Shown here: piece after piece, positions 45,590-54,728 of the stretch
How positions within the stretch are numbered: position 1 is the stretch's first letter
How the letters are laid out: each line of letters starts with the position of its first letter
Assembly: GCF_006385595.1 (NCBI RefSeq)
Contig: NZ_CP041046.1
Span: 1,736,001 to 1,800,000, forward strand
Source of the DNA: Luteibacter pinisoli
GTDB lineage: Bacteria > Pseudomonadota > Gammaproteobacteria > Xanthomonadales > Rhodanobacteraceae
Direction of reading: 5' to 3'
Length of the DNA stretch: 64,000 nt
Notes under the pieces: generated by a model
What the model was told of the DNA's origin: nothing
The model's input: the letters and a program-made list of their open reading frames with translations, nothing else
Database searches by the model: none
Made by a program: the position numbers and the translations under genes

Positions 45590-46360
45590 ATGCGTCTTAA
45601 GGGACTAGCGCCGTACGTCGCTGTATTCATCGTGCTGGCTGTGTCGAATGCGTGCGTAGCGCAGACCATGCCGGGCTCCGCCGCCTTTATCCAGCGGGCG
45701 GATGTGGTCATCGCCGCGCAAGGTGAGTCCGGTCAACCGCTCCCGGTCTCGGACCCGCGCGTTCAGGCTCTCATCGTCGTGGCGTCGGATCACGCGGTGT
45801 ACGGTGATGTGCCGCTCACCGGGCAAGATGTGCCCCGCGTTGCGGAAGTCGCGCTCAGAAGTGCCAGCCTGCTGCGCACCTACATGCTCGACACGTCTCC
45901 CGCGCCCGGCTCGCCTGACCCGCAGGAGCAGCCGTTGACGAACATGCGCCGTTATCAGGACGTGATATTTCCGCTCATGACGCTCTCCGTCTACAGCGGG
46001 GCGCATAGCCTCTCGGCCATGGAGTTGGCGTTGGCATCGATGCCCGAGTCTCAGCGTCCTGGCGCGATGCCAGGTTTGCGACAGGTGCGCCAGGGCATGG
46101 CGCAGATGCTCGCCGGCGTGCTTCGCCTGCCGCCGGATTCGGTACTTACCCCGGCCCACCGTGCGGCGTTGCTCGCGGCAGCCTCGGAGACGGCCCCGGT
46201 CGTGGCCTCATCGCTGACGCTTAAGCAGAGGGAAGACGTATTCCGGATGGCTTTCCGTGCGACACGAGTGAATCCGTCCGATGAGCGCGACATGTTCGAA
46301 AAGATCGAGCACGCATTCGAGAGTAAAGAGTGTGTTGGGCTGTGTGCCTATCCGGACTGA
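45590..46360 (+). CDS. Secreted protein of unknown function
   Basis: A 256-residue protein with a signal peptide (MRLKGLAPYVAVFIVLAVSNACVA, probable cleavage before Gln) and AGGAAGTGAG before the ATG. I recognise no domain. The mature part is helical and alanine-rich, with two late cysteines in KECVGLCAYPD at the very C-terminus, which could form a disulfide. A TATGAT at 45557-45562 could be its -10 box, but the -35 is poor. It diverges from the lipoprotein-pilin gene across 123 bases, so the two may share regulation. It could be a periplasmic accessory protein. Confidence 0.75.
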   Translation: MRLKGLAPYVAVFIVLAVSNACVAQTMPGSAAFIQRADVVIAAQGESGQPLPVSDPRVQALIVVASDHAVYGDVPLTGQDVPRVAEVALRSASLLRTYMLDTSPAPGSPDPQEQPLTNMRRYQDVIFPLMTLSVYSGAHSLSAMELALASMPESQRPGAMPGLRQVRQGMAQMLAGVLRLPPDSVLTPAHRAALLAAASETAPVVASSLTLKQREDVFRMAFRATRVNPSDERDMFEKIEHAFESKECVGLCAYPD

Positions 46361-46402
46361 CACAGGTATCGTGCACGCAACTCGACGGACGGGTGATACC
46401 CA

Positions 46403-48151
46403 GTGACCGATGCGTTTGACCCGGTGCGAATCACCGACCATCGCGGTGCCGACGACCTGCTCAGTGCGGGCCTCGGTCTGCGCAAGCTGTCCGGTGGATT
46501 GAGCGCGTTCGTGAATCCGCTCGCGCCGACGCCTGCGGAACTGCGCAGGCGGGCGATCCAGAGCAGCTGGCGGGGGATTGCCGATCTCGGTCCGCTGGGC
46601 GGCTTTGGCAGTGTCTACGGCGCGGTGCCGGATGTGCCAGGGCGCGAGTTCACCGCCTTCGCCTGGTTGCCCGGCGCGCGCCAGCCCCACCGCGTGCTCG
46701 CGCAGGTACCGGATGCCTTTGATCGCGAAAAACGCTGCCTGGTGGTGTCGGCGTCGTCCGGATCACGCGGTATCTATGGCGCGATCGGGCTGGCGGGTGC
46801 GTGGGGTTTGCCGCGTGGCTGCGCCGTGGCCTACACCGACAAGGGCACGGGCGCGGGCTATTTCGACACGGCTGACAGGACCGGCGTCGCCCTCGACGGC
46901 ATGCGCGTTAGGGCAGGCGAGGCGGCGCTGGAATTCGAGCCCACGGGTGCCCCGACTGATGCGGGTATCGCGACGAAGCATGCCCACTCGGGAGATCACC
47001 CCGAGGCGGACTGGGGGCGCCATGTCCTGCAGGCCGCACGCTTCGGCCTGGCGATGCTGGATCGCGCCTTTCCGGAGGAGGCGCCGTTCACGCCGCAGAA
47101 CACGCGCATCATCGCCACCGGCATTTCAAACGGCGGCGGTGCCGTGTTGCGGGCAGCGGGCGATGACGTCGACGGGATCCTCTCCGCGGTGGTTGCCCTG
47201 GAACCGAATATCCACGTGCCGGGGCACGGCCGGCCGTTTTACGACTACGCGACGGAAGCGGCGGTTCTGCTGCCTGCCGCGCTGGCCGCTCCCGACTTCG
47301 ATGGCGTGCCGTTCGCGCGGGCGGGCGTCGTCATGCCGCCGGCGTGGGCGCTGCGCGGCGCCGCGCTGGGCGCGCACGGCCGGCTGCGCGGATTCACGCC
47401 CCAGGCGCAGGCCTCGGAGGCGCTGGCGATGCTTCGCGCCTCGGGTTGGCGTGACGAGGCCTTGAAGGTGGCTGCGTCGTCGGCGGCGCTGGACCTCTGG
47501 CGCTCGGTCTCCGTGGCCTATGCTTCGTCCTACCTGAGGCGGGGGCCGGGCGACATGCCGTGCGGCTTCTCGTACCGCGTCCAGCACCCGGCTGGTGTGG
47601 CGACACCCGCCGACGCCATGCTCCGTGTCGCGTGGTGGGCCGATGGCTCCGGTGTGCCGCCGCACGCGGGCATCACCCTGATGGGCGGCACGGACCTGTC
47701 GCTGGACCCGACCTTGGCCGGTTGCCTGTGCCTGCGGGACTTGTGGACAGGGAGCGGGGCGGATGCGGTGGCGGTGGGCGAGGCCGTGGCGGCGACGTCG
47801 GCGGCCCTTCCGCGGGAGGGTCTGCCTGTGTTCGTGGTCCACGGCACCGAAGACGGCCTGATCCCCGTCGCATTCAGCTCCGAACCCTACGTCGACTGGC
47901 TCCGCGCCTCGGGCCGCTCCCCGGTATTCTGGAACGTCCCCCACGCCCAGCACTTCGATGCCTTCCTGGCCTTCCCGGATTTTGGCGACCGCCACGTGCC
48001 CCTGCTGCCGTTCGGCTATGCCGCCCTGGACCGCGCCTGGGAGCACCTGGCGACGGGCAGGGCGCTGCCTGAGGACGCGCTGGTGCGGGATGCCCAGCCC
48101 CGTGGGCCCGGGGTACTCACCGCCAGGACCCTTGGCCTGCCGCCCGGATAA
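46403..48151 (+). CDS. 3-hydroxybutyrate oligomer hydrolase-like protein
   Basis: A 582-residue alpha/beta-hydrolase-type protein resembling D-(-)-3-hydroxybutyrate oligomer hydrolases, which cut short PHB oligomers to monomers. Family-like strings are LSAGLGLRKLSGG, WRGIADLGPLGGFGSVYG, CLVVSASSGSRGIYGAI and the nucleophile elbow GISNGGG, with Ser242. Late candidates for the acid and His are HGTEDGLIP and HAQHFDAF. No signal peptide is visible from GTG 46403, so it is probably cytoplasmic. No PHB synthase or depolymerase gene is in the window, so the physiological substrate is uncertain. Confidence 0.82.
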   Translation: MTDAFDPVRITDHRGADDLLSAGLGLRKLSGGLSAFVNPLAPTPAELRRRAIQSSWRGIADLGPLGGFGSVYGAVPDVPGREFTAFAWLPGARQPHRVLAQVPDAFDREKRCLVVSASSGSRGIYGAIGLAGAWGLPRGCAVAYTDKGTGAGYFDTADRTGVALDGMRVRAGEAALEFEPTGAPTDAGIATKHAHSGDHPEADWGRHVLQAARFGLAMLDRAFPEEAPFTPQNTRIIATGISNGGGAVLRAAGDDVDGILSAVVALEPNIHVPGHGRPFYDYATEAAVLLPAALAAPDFDGVPFARAGVVMPPAWALRGAALGAHGRLRGFTPQAQASEALAMLRASGWRDEALKVAASSAALDLWRSVSVAYASSYLRRGPGDMPCGFSYRVQHPAGVATPADAMLRVAWWADGSGVPPHAGITLMGGTDLSLDPTLAGCLCLRDLWTGSGADAVAVGEAVAATSAALPREGLPVFVVHGTEDGLIPVAFSSEPYVDWLRASGRSPVFWNVPHAQHFDAFLAFPDFGDRHVPLLPFGYAALDRAWEHLATGRALPEDALVRDAQPRGPGVLTARTLGLPPG

Positions 48152-48281
48152 TCTGCGATTCATCACGCGCTGCCGCTTGAACTCTTTGGCCCGGGGCGCC
48201 ATCTTCGGTAGCCTTGCATCCCCCCGAAGGCCCGGCGCGGAAGGCGTTTGGCCCGACTATCAACGTGTTACAGGAATCAAA

Positions 48282-48788
48282 ATGACCATCAATGTCACCA
48301 TGAAGACCAACAAGGGCGACCTCCACCTGCGCCTGCACGACGACAAGACCCCGGTTACCGTGGCCAACTTCGTGAACCTGGCCAAGCGTGGTTACTACGA
48401 CGGTCTGTCGTTCCACCGCGTCATTGCGGACTTCATGGTCCAGGGCGGCTGCCCCGAGGGTTCGGGCCGTGGCGGCCCGGGCTACAAGTTCGGCGACGAG
48501 TTCGACGCCAGCCTGAAGCACGACAAGCCGGGCATCCTGTCCATGGCCAACGCCGGCCCGGGCACCAACGGCTCGCAGTTCTTCATCACCCACGGCCCGA
48601 CCCCGTGGCTGGACGGCAAGCACAGCGTCTTCGGTGAAGTGGTGGGCCCGGCCGACCAGGCCGTGGTGGACGCCATCCGCCAGGACGACACCATCGAGAA
48701 GGTGGAAGTCAGCGGCGACGTGGACGCCCTGCTCGAGAAGCAGGCCGCCCAGGTGGCCAAGTGGAACGAGGTGCTGGACGCTCGCTGA
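48282..48788 (+). CDS. ppiB: Peptidyl-prolyl cis-trans isomerase, cyclophilin type
   Basis: A 168-residue cytoplasmic cyclophilin that speeds proline isomerisation during folding. ATG 48282 (MTINVTMKTNKGDLHLRL) follows CAGGAA. The active-site string FHRVIADFMVQGGCP is present, as are GPGTNGSQFFIT and the Trp-containing WLDGKHSVFGEV. No signal peptide, so PpiB rather than the periplasmic PpiA. A 12-bp stem terminator follows. Confidence 0.95.
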   Translation: MTINVTMKTNKGDLHLRLHDDKTPVTVANFVNLAKRGYYDGLSFHRVIADFMVQGGCPEGSGRGGPGYKFGDEFDASLKHDKPGILSMANAGPGTNGSQFFITHGPTPWLDGKHSVFGEVVGPADQAVVDAIRQDDTIEKVEVSGDVDALLEKQAAQVAKWNEVLDAR

Positions 48789-48810
48789 GCCTCCCGCCCG
48801 CTCCGTTGAC

Positions 48811-48838
48811 GAAAACGCCGCCTCCGGGCGGCGTTTTC
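48811..48838 (+). terminator. ppiB terminator
   Basis: A 12-bp perfect stem (GAAAACGCCGCC at 48811-48822 with its complement at 48827-48838) closes on a TCCG tetraloop. The symmetric A4 and T4 ends let it function in either direction. Confidence 0.9.
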
Positions 48839-48884
48839 GCATGTTAAAGTAGCGGCCTTTGTTCCGTCCCCCGACGAGGAAACG

Positions 48885-50084
48885 ATGCCGCAGCTCGCCA
48901 CGCGAATGGGTCGCGCCAAGCCCAGTGCGATCATGGTTATTGCCGAGAAGGCCAAGCGCCTGAAAGCCGAGGGGCGAGACATTGTCAGCTTCTCGATCGG
49001 CGTCCCCAATTTCCTCCCCGGCGAGCACGTCTACGCCGCCGCCCGCGAGGCGCTGGCGAAGGATTCCGGCCAGTACGGCAGCAACCGCGGTGCGGATGCC
49101 CTGGTCGATGCCTTCCTGAAGCACATCGAGGCCCTGGGCCTGACCGGCTACGGCCGCGAGAACGTCAGCACCGGCGTGGGCGCCAAGCAGATTCTCTACA
49201 ACCTGGCCGAGGCCCTGCTGGACGAAGGCGACGAGATCGCGTTCCCGGCTCCGTACTGGACCAGCTACCTCGACATCGCCGAGATCGTCGGCGCGAAGAT
49301 CAACATCCTGCCGTGCCCGCCCGAGCAGCACTACAAGCTCACCCCGGCGCAGCTGGAAGAGGCCCTGAAGCGCAAGCCGCGCGTGTTCCTCTTCAACAAC
49401 CCCTCCAACCCCACCGGCATGGTCTACACGCGCGATGAAATCGCCGCGCTGGCCGATGTCATCGTGAACTACCCGGATACCTGGGTGATCACCGACGACA
49501 TCTACAACACCATGGTGTTCGACGGCGTGAGTTACCACAACTTCGTGCACGTCCGCCCGGAACTGAAGAGCCGCGTGATCTTCGTCGATTCGCTGTCGAA
49601 GACCTACGGCATGCCGGGCTGGCGCGTGGGCTTCATCGCCGCGCCCGCCGAAGTGGCCAAGGCCGTCACCACGCTCAATTCGAACCACATCACCAGCCTG
49701 CCGGAAGTCGTCACGGCCGCCGCCGTGGCCGCACTGGCCGGCCCGCAGGATGTGCCGGCGCAGAAGTGCGTCGAGTTCGCCGCCAAGCGCGACCGCGTGT
49801 ACAACGCGCTGGTGTCGATCCCGGGCGTGGTCTGCCCGCGTCCACAGGGCGCGTTCTACGCGTTCCCGGATATCTCCGTGGCCTTCGGCAAGCAGCACAA
49901 CGGCGTCGCCATCAGCGATGACGTCAGCTTCTGCGCCGCGCTGCTGGAAGCCAAGGGCGTGGCCTGCGTGCCGGGCTCGGCGTTCGGCGAGCCGCGCGCG
50001 CTGCGCATTTCCTATTCCTGCCCGGATGAGGCGCTCGACAAGGGCATGGCCCGCATCGTCGAGTTCTTCGCCGAGCTCACCTGA
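48885..50084 (+). CDS. Aspartate aminotransferase-type PLP enzyme (class I)
   Basis: A 399-residue fold-type I aminotransferase, most likely an aspartate:2-oxoglutarate transaminase of the Ib subgroup. Visible motifs: GVPNFLPGEHV at the N-terminal arm, the substrate-loop Tyr in YGSNRGADAL, FNNPSNPTGMVY (Asn binding PLP), DDIYNTMVF, and SLSKTYGMPGWRVGF with the Schiff-base Lys239. The Arg near the C-terminus in ALRISYSC binds the substrate carboxylate. Preceded by GAGGAAACG. mdh follows 52 bases later, a sensible pairing since both handle oxaloacetate. Confidence 0.9.
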   Translation: MPQLATRMGRAKPSAIMVIAEKAKRLKAEGRDIVSFSIGVPNFLPGEHVYAAAREALAKDSGQYGSNRGADALVDAFLKHIEALGLTGYGRENVSTGVGAKQILYNLAEALLDEGDEIAFPAPYWTSYLDIAEIVGAKINILPCPPEQHYKLTPAQLEEALKRKPRVFLFNNPSNPTGMVYTRDEIAALADVIVNYPDTWVITDDIYNTMVFDGVSYHNFVHVRPELKSRVIFVDSLSKTYGMPGWRVGFIAAPAEVAKAVTTLNSNHITSLPEVVTAAAVAALAGPQDVPAQKCVEFAAKRDRVYNALVSIPGVVCPRPQGAFYAFPDISVAFGKQHNGVAISDDVSFCAALLEAKGVACVPGSAFGEPRALRISYSCPDEALDKGMARIVEFFAELT

Positions 50085-50085
50085 T

Positions 50086-50112
50086 CGTCTGTCCAAGATA
50101 CGTCTGTCCAAG
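50086..50112. repeat. 12-bp tandem-like direct repeat
   Basis: CGTCTGTCCAAG occurs at 50086-50097 and again at 50101-50112, in the spacer between the aminotransferase and mdh. It lies just upstream of the mdh ribosome-binding site (GAAGGAG). It may be a small duplication with no function. Confidence 0.7.
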
Positions 50113-50136
50113 CGGAATTCCTGAAGGAGTCGAAAG

Positions 50137-51123
50137 ATGAAAGCACCCGTTCGCGTTGCCGTTACCGGCGCAGCCGGCCAGATCGGCTATGCCCTCCTGT
50201 TCCGTATCGCCGCTGGCGACATGCTGGGCCCGGACCAGCCGGTGATCCTGCACCTGCTCGAAATCACCCCGGCGCTGCCGACCCTGCAGGGTGTGGTGAT
50301 GGAGCTCAACGATTGCGCGTTCCCGACGCTGGCTGGCGTGGTCGCCACCGATGACGTGAACGTCGCCTTCAAGGACGTGGATTACGCCCTGCTTGTCGGC
50401 GCGCGTCCGCGCGGCCCGGGCATGGAGCGCAAGGACCTGCTCGAAGCCAACGGCGCCATCTTCGGCCCGCAGGGCAAGGCCCTGAACGACCACGCCAAGC
50501 GCGACGTGCGCGTGCTGGTGGTCGGCAACCCGGCCAACACCAATGCGCTGATCGCCCAGCAGAACGCCCCGGACCTGGATCCGAAGTGCTTCACCGCGAT
50601 GGTCCGCCTGGACCACAACCGCGCGCTGTCGCAGCTGGCCGAGAAGACCGGCACGCATTCGACCGACATCAAGAAGCTCACCATCTGGGGCAACCACAGC
50701 TCCACCCAGTACCCGGACCTGCACACGACCACGGTCAAGGGCAAGCCGGCGCTGGAGCAGGTCGACCAGGCCTGGTACGAGGGCGACTTCATCCCGACCG
50801 TGCAGCAGCGCGGCGCGGCCATCATCAAGGCCCGTGGCGCCTCGTCGGCCGCGTCGGCTGCGTCGGCCGCCATCGACCACATGCGTGACTGGACCCTGGG
50901 CACCGCCGAGGGCGACTGGGTCTCGATGGGTATCCCGTCGGACGGTTCGTACGGCATCGAGCCGGGCGTGATCTTCGGCTACCCGGTAACGGTGAAGGAC
51001 GGCAAGTACGCGATCGTGCAGGGCCTGGCGATCAACGCGTTCTCGCAGGCGCGCATCGACGCCACCAACAAGGAACTGCGCGAAGAGCGCGCTGGCGTGG
51101 AGCACCTTTTCGCCAAGAACTAA
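50137..51123 (+). CDS. mdh: Malate dehydrogenase
   Basis: A 328-residue NAD-dependent malate dehydrogenase of the TCA cycle, cytoplasmic. The Rossmann loop TGAAGQIGYALLFRIA follows the start directly. RGPGMERKDLLEANG carries substrate-binding arginines, VGNPANTNALI and RLDHNRA include the catalytic Asp, and the catalytic His187 is in IWGNHSSTQYPD. The length and the LDHNRA form fit the cytosolic-type MDH of Burkholderia, Xanthomonas and others. GAAGGAG precedes the ATG. Confidence 0.97.
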   Translation: MKAPVRVAVTGAAGQIGYALLFRIAAGDMLGPDQPVILHLLEITPALPTLQGVVMELNDCAFPTLAGVVATDDVNVAFKDVDYALLVGARPRGPGMERKDLLEANGAIFGPQGKALNDHAKRDVRVLVVGNPANTNALIAQQNAPDLDPKCFTAMVRLDHNRALSQLAEKTGTHSTDIKKLTIWGNHSSTQYPDLHTTTVKGKPALEQVDQAWYEGDFIPTVQQRGAAIIKARGASSAASAASAAIDHMRDWTLGTAEGDWVSMGIPSDGSYGIEPGVIFGYPVTVKDGKYAIVQGLAINAFSQARIDATNKELREERAGVEHLFAKN

Positions 51124-51150
51124 TCGGGCGAAACGGGTTCCATCCCACGG

Positions 51151-51184
51151 AAAGGCCGCGCTGCGAAGCGCGGCCTTTTCTTTT
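51151..51184 (+). terminator. mdh terminator
   Basis: GGCCGCGCT at 51154-51162 pairs with AGCGCGGCC at 51167-51175 around a GCGA tetraloop, followed by TTTTCTTTT and flanked by AAA on the left. Confidence 0.93.
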
Positions 51185-51219
51185 ACCCCTTGCACACGGG
51201 CGACCGCCGACCATGCGCC

Positions 51220-52194
51220 ATGGCTGCTGAAAAGACCTTCGTCGTCTACGTGGCCCTTGCGGCCAACCTTGGCATCGCCGTGGCCAAGTTCATCGCCGCC
51301 GGGCTGACGGGCAGTGCCGCCATGTTGTCGGAGGGCGTGCACTCGCTGGTCGATAGCGTCAACGAGGTGCTGCTGCTCTACGGCCTGCGCCGTTCGCGCA
51401 AGCCCCCCGACCGCCACCACCCGCTGGGCTACGGGCGCGAGCTGTACTTCTGGAGTTTCATCGTGGCGCTGCTGGTGCTGGCGCTGGGTGCCGGCTTCTC
51501 GCTGTACGAGGGCGTCAACCACATCATCGCGCCCGACCCGCTGCGCGATCCCACCGCCAACTACATCGTGCTGGCGATCGCCGCGGTCTTCGAAGGCAGC
51601 TCGTGGTACCTGTCGCTGAAGAGCGTGCAGCGCCGCAAGGGCCGCATGGGGTACTTCGAGGCGTTTCGCGGCAGCAAGGATCCCACGACGTTCACCGTGC
51701 TCTTCGAAGATAGCGCCGCGCTGCTCGGCCTTGCCATCGCCGGCCTGGGCGTTTATCTATCGCACGCCTTGCATGAGCCCCGGCTCGACGGCTGGGCCTC
51801 GATCGGCATTGCCGTTGTCCTCGCCCTGGCCTCGGCGCTGCTGGCGCGTGAAAGCAAGGCGCTGTTGATCGGCGAGGCGGCGACGCCGCACCTGCTGGAA
51901 AAAGTGTGCGCAATCACGTCGAAGGTGCAGGGCGTGCGCCGCGTGAACGGCATGCTGACCCTGCAACTGGGGCCGGACCAGGTATTGGTCGCGGTATCCA
52001 CCGAATTCGAGGACAACCTGACCACCGGGGCGATCGAGGATTGCGTGCGGCGCATGGAGGCCGCGACCCGCGACGCGAAGCTGCCGATCGTGGCGCTGTT
52101 CGTGAAGCCGCAGACACCCGAGCAATGGAAGGCGAGGGTAGCGCGACAGGACCACCCCCTCGAAGACCCAAACAACGACTGGAACACCTTGTAG
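51220..52194 (+). CDS. Cation diffusion facilitator family transporter
   Basis: A 324-residue inner-membrane exporter of divalent metals. I prefer ATG 51220 (MAAEKTFVVYVALAAN), as the upstream in-frame TTG lies next to the mdh terminator. Membrane helix 2 shows GVHSLVDSVNEVLLLYGL (His and Asp at the metal site), the loop RHHPLGYGRELYFWSF is a CDF signature, and a later helix has FEDSAALLGLAIAG. The C-terminal cytoplasmic domain (from about residue 215) has VSTEFEDNLTTGAIEDCVRRME. The TAG stop (52192-52194) is within a REP-like GTAGGATCGCG. Metal specificity unknown. Confidence 0.92.
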   Translation: MAAEKTFVVYVALAANLGIAVAKFIAAGLTGSAAMLSEGVHSLVDSVNEVLLLYGLRRSRKPPDRHHPLGYGRELYFWSFIVALLVLALGAGFSLYEGVNHIIAPDPLRDPTANYIVLAIAAVFEGSSWYLSLKSVQRRKGRMGYFEAFRGSKDPTTFTVLFEDSAALLGLAIAGLGVYLSHALHEPRLDGWASIGIAVVLALASALLARESKALLIGEAATPHLLEKVCAITSKVQGVRRVNGMLTLQLGPDQVLVAVSTEFEDNLTTGAIEDCVRRMEAATRDAKLPIVALFVKPQTPEQWKARVARQDHPLEDPNNDWNTL

Positions 52195-52527
52195 GATCGC
52201 GCTCGCGCGCGACGACCGGGCACTTACGGGCTTCACGAGAGCGCTGCTCTCGATGGAGTGAGGAAGCTGCGGATGGTCAGGCCCTTGGGGCCGCTGAACG
52301 CAACGGTGTTCGCGATGGCGGGGCCTACGGCCCGGTCCGGAGGTCCGCGTCTGGCGGCCCCAAGGGCCTGCCCGCCTCCGACCCCGACAAACCGCCAGCG
52401 TGAGGCGGCGTAAGCCGCCAGTCACATGCATTCGCGAAGCGAATGAACCAATTTCGATGGGCGCGCGGGGCCTTAGTCCACGCGCGACGGGGCAAAAAAA
52501 AGCCCCGGGATCGCCGGGGCTTTTTGA
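52191..52527. repeat. Palindrome-rich gene-free spacer
   Basis: No plausible gene lies in this ~330-base spacer, but it holds at least six palindromes. A REP-like element has arms TCGCGC/GCGCGA (52197-52212). CGAGAGC/GCTCTCG occupies 52236-52252. A perfect 17-bp inverted repeat has arms 52278-52294 and 52354-52370 (CAGGCCCTTGGGGCCGC), enclosing GGGCC/GGCCC at 52321-52333. GGCGGC-GTAA-GCCGCC is at 52404-52419 and CATTCGC-GAA-GCGAATG at 52429-52445. The shared terminator follows. It could be a REP cluster, a MITE-like remnant or a structured RNA; I cannot decide. Confidence 0.65.
52494..52525. terminator. Terminator at the CDF-transporter / gnd convergence
   Basis: A8 at 52494-52501, stem AGCCCCGG (52501-52508) with CCGGGGCT (52514-52521), 5-nt loop, then T5. 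It faces both strands and lies 2 bases past the gnd stop on the minus strand. Confidence 0.93.
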
Positions 52528-53532
<1,005 letters not shown>

Positions 53533-53617
53533 GCGTGGGGTCCTCGTGGGAATCATCGTGGGGAATATGCGGCTGTCCGTGGGGGATACAAGATATACAA
53601 ACGGATGAGACGCCCCG

Positions 53618-54580
53618 TCAGGGCGGTGCCTCAAAGTCGATATCCGGCCCGAGGGGAACGATCCCCGTGGGGTCCAGCCACGGATGGCTCAGGTAATAGT
53701 GCTTTTTGATGTGCCCGAAGTCGACCGTTTCGTGGATGCCCGGCGCCTGATAAAGCGCGCGCGTATACGCCCATAGGGCCGGATAGTCGACGATCCGGCG
53801 GATATTGCACTTGAAGTGGCCGTGGTACGCGATGTCGAAGCGGAGCAGGGTGGTGAACAGCCGCCAGTCCGCTTCGGTCAGGTGGTCGCCACACAGGTAG
53901 CGATGTTCGGCAAGGTGCAGCTCCAGCCAGTCCAGCGTCGCGAAGAGCGGGCGCAGGGCCTCCTCGTAAGCCTCCTGCGTGCTGGCAAAGCCGGCCTTGT
54001 ACACACCGTTGTTCAACGTGTCGTAGATCCGCTCGTTGAAGGCATCGATCTCGCCGCGCAACGCTTCAGGGTAGTAATCACCACGATGGGCGCCCACGCC
54101 ATCGAACGCGCTGTTGAACATGCGGATGATGTCGGCCGATTCGTTGCTGACGATGGTGCGACGCTCCTTGTCCCATAGCACCGGCACCGTGGCCCGGCCC
54201 GACACCGCGGCGTCGGCCAGCTGGTAAAGCTGGTGGATGTATTGCACGCCATTGACGTCGTCAGGCACCACGCCGTCACCGGCCTCGAAGGTCCAGCCCT
54301 GCGGGCCCATCAGCCAGTGGGTGACGGAAAGGCCGATCATCGCGTCCAGGCCCTTGAGCGCCCGGAAGATCGTGGTGCGGTGGGCCCAGGGGCAGGCCCG
54401 GGCAACGTAGAGGTGGTAGCGGCCCGGTTCGGCCTTGAAGCCGCCTTCGCCGGTGGGGCCGGGCGCGCCGTCGGCGGTCACCCAGTGGCGGAATCGCGAG
54501 GTTTCCCGCTCGAAGCGGCCGCCGCTCTTGCCCGTGTCGTAGCCCGTTTCGGTCCAGCGCCCGTCAACCAGCAGTCCCAT
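53618..54580 (-). CDS. Glutathionyl-hydroquinone reductase (Xi-class GST)
   Basis: A 320-residue enzyme like E. coli YqjG, which reduces glutathionyl-hydroquinones using glutathione. I prefer ATG 54580 (MGLLVDGRWTETGYDT), with GAGG 8 bases upstream, to ATG 54610. This places the catalytic Cys at residue 63 in ARACPWAHRT, the position of the YqjG nucleophile. The thioredoxin-like part contains TVPVLWDKERRTIVSNESADIIRM, and the helical C-terminal domain includes YLCGDHLTEADWRLFTTLLRFD and a late HIKKHYY segment. It reads towards gnd. Confidence 0.93.
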   Translation of the reverse strand: MGLLVDGRWTETGYDTGKSGGRFERETSRFRHWVTADGAPGPTGEGGFKAEPGRYHLYVARACPWAHRTTIFRALKGLDAMIGLSVTHWLMGPQGWTFEAGDGVVPDDVNGVQYIHQLYQLADAAVSGRATVPVLWDKERRTIVSNESADIIRMFNSAFDGVGAHRGDYYPEALRGEIDAFNERIYDTLNNGVYKAGFASTQEAYEEALRPLFATLDWLELHLAEHRYLCGDHLTEADWRLFTTLLRFDIAYHGHFKCNIRRIVDYPALWAYTRALYQAPGIHETVDFGHIKKHYYLSHPWLDPTGIVPLGPDIDFEAPP

Positions 54581-54728
54581 CGGCCATGCCTCACGTGGAT
54601 ATCGGGCCATGATGCCGCCGGCGGTGGGAAGATTTTGTCACGCGGCACCGGCGACCCCTGACTTCCGGCACGGTAGGGCGTTGGCACGGGCACGGGTAGT
54701 CTCCTTCGGTCGTCCCACGAGCTTTCCC

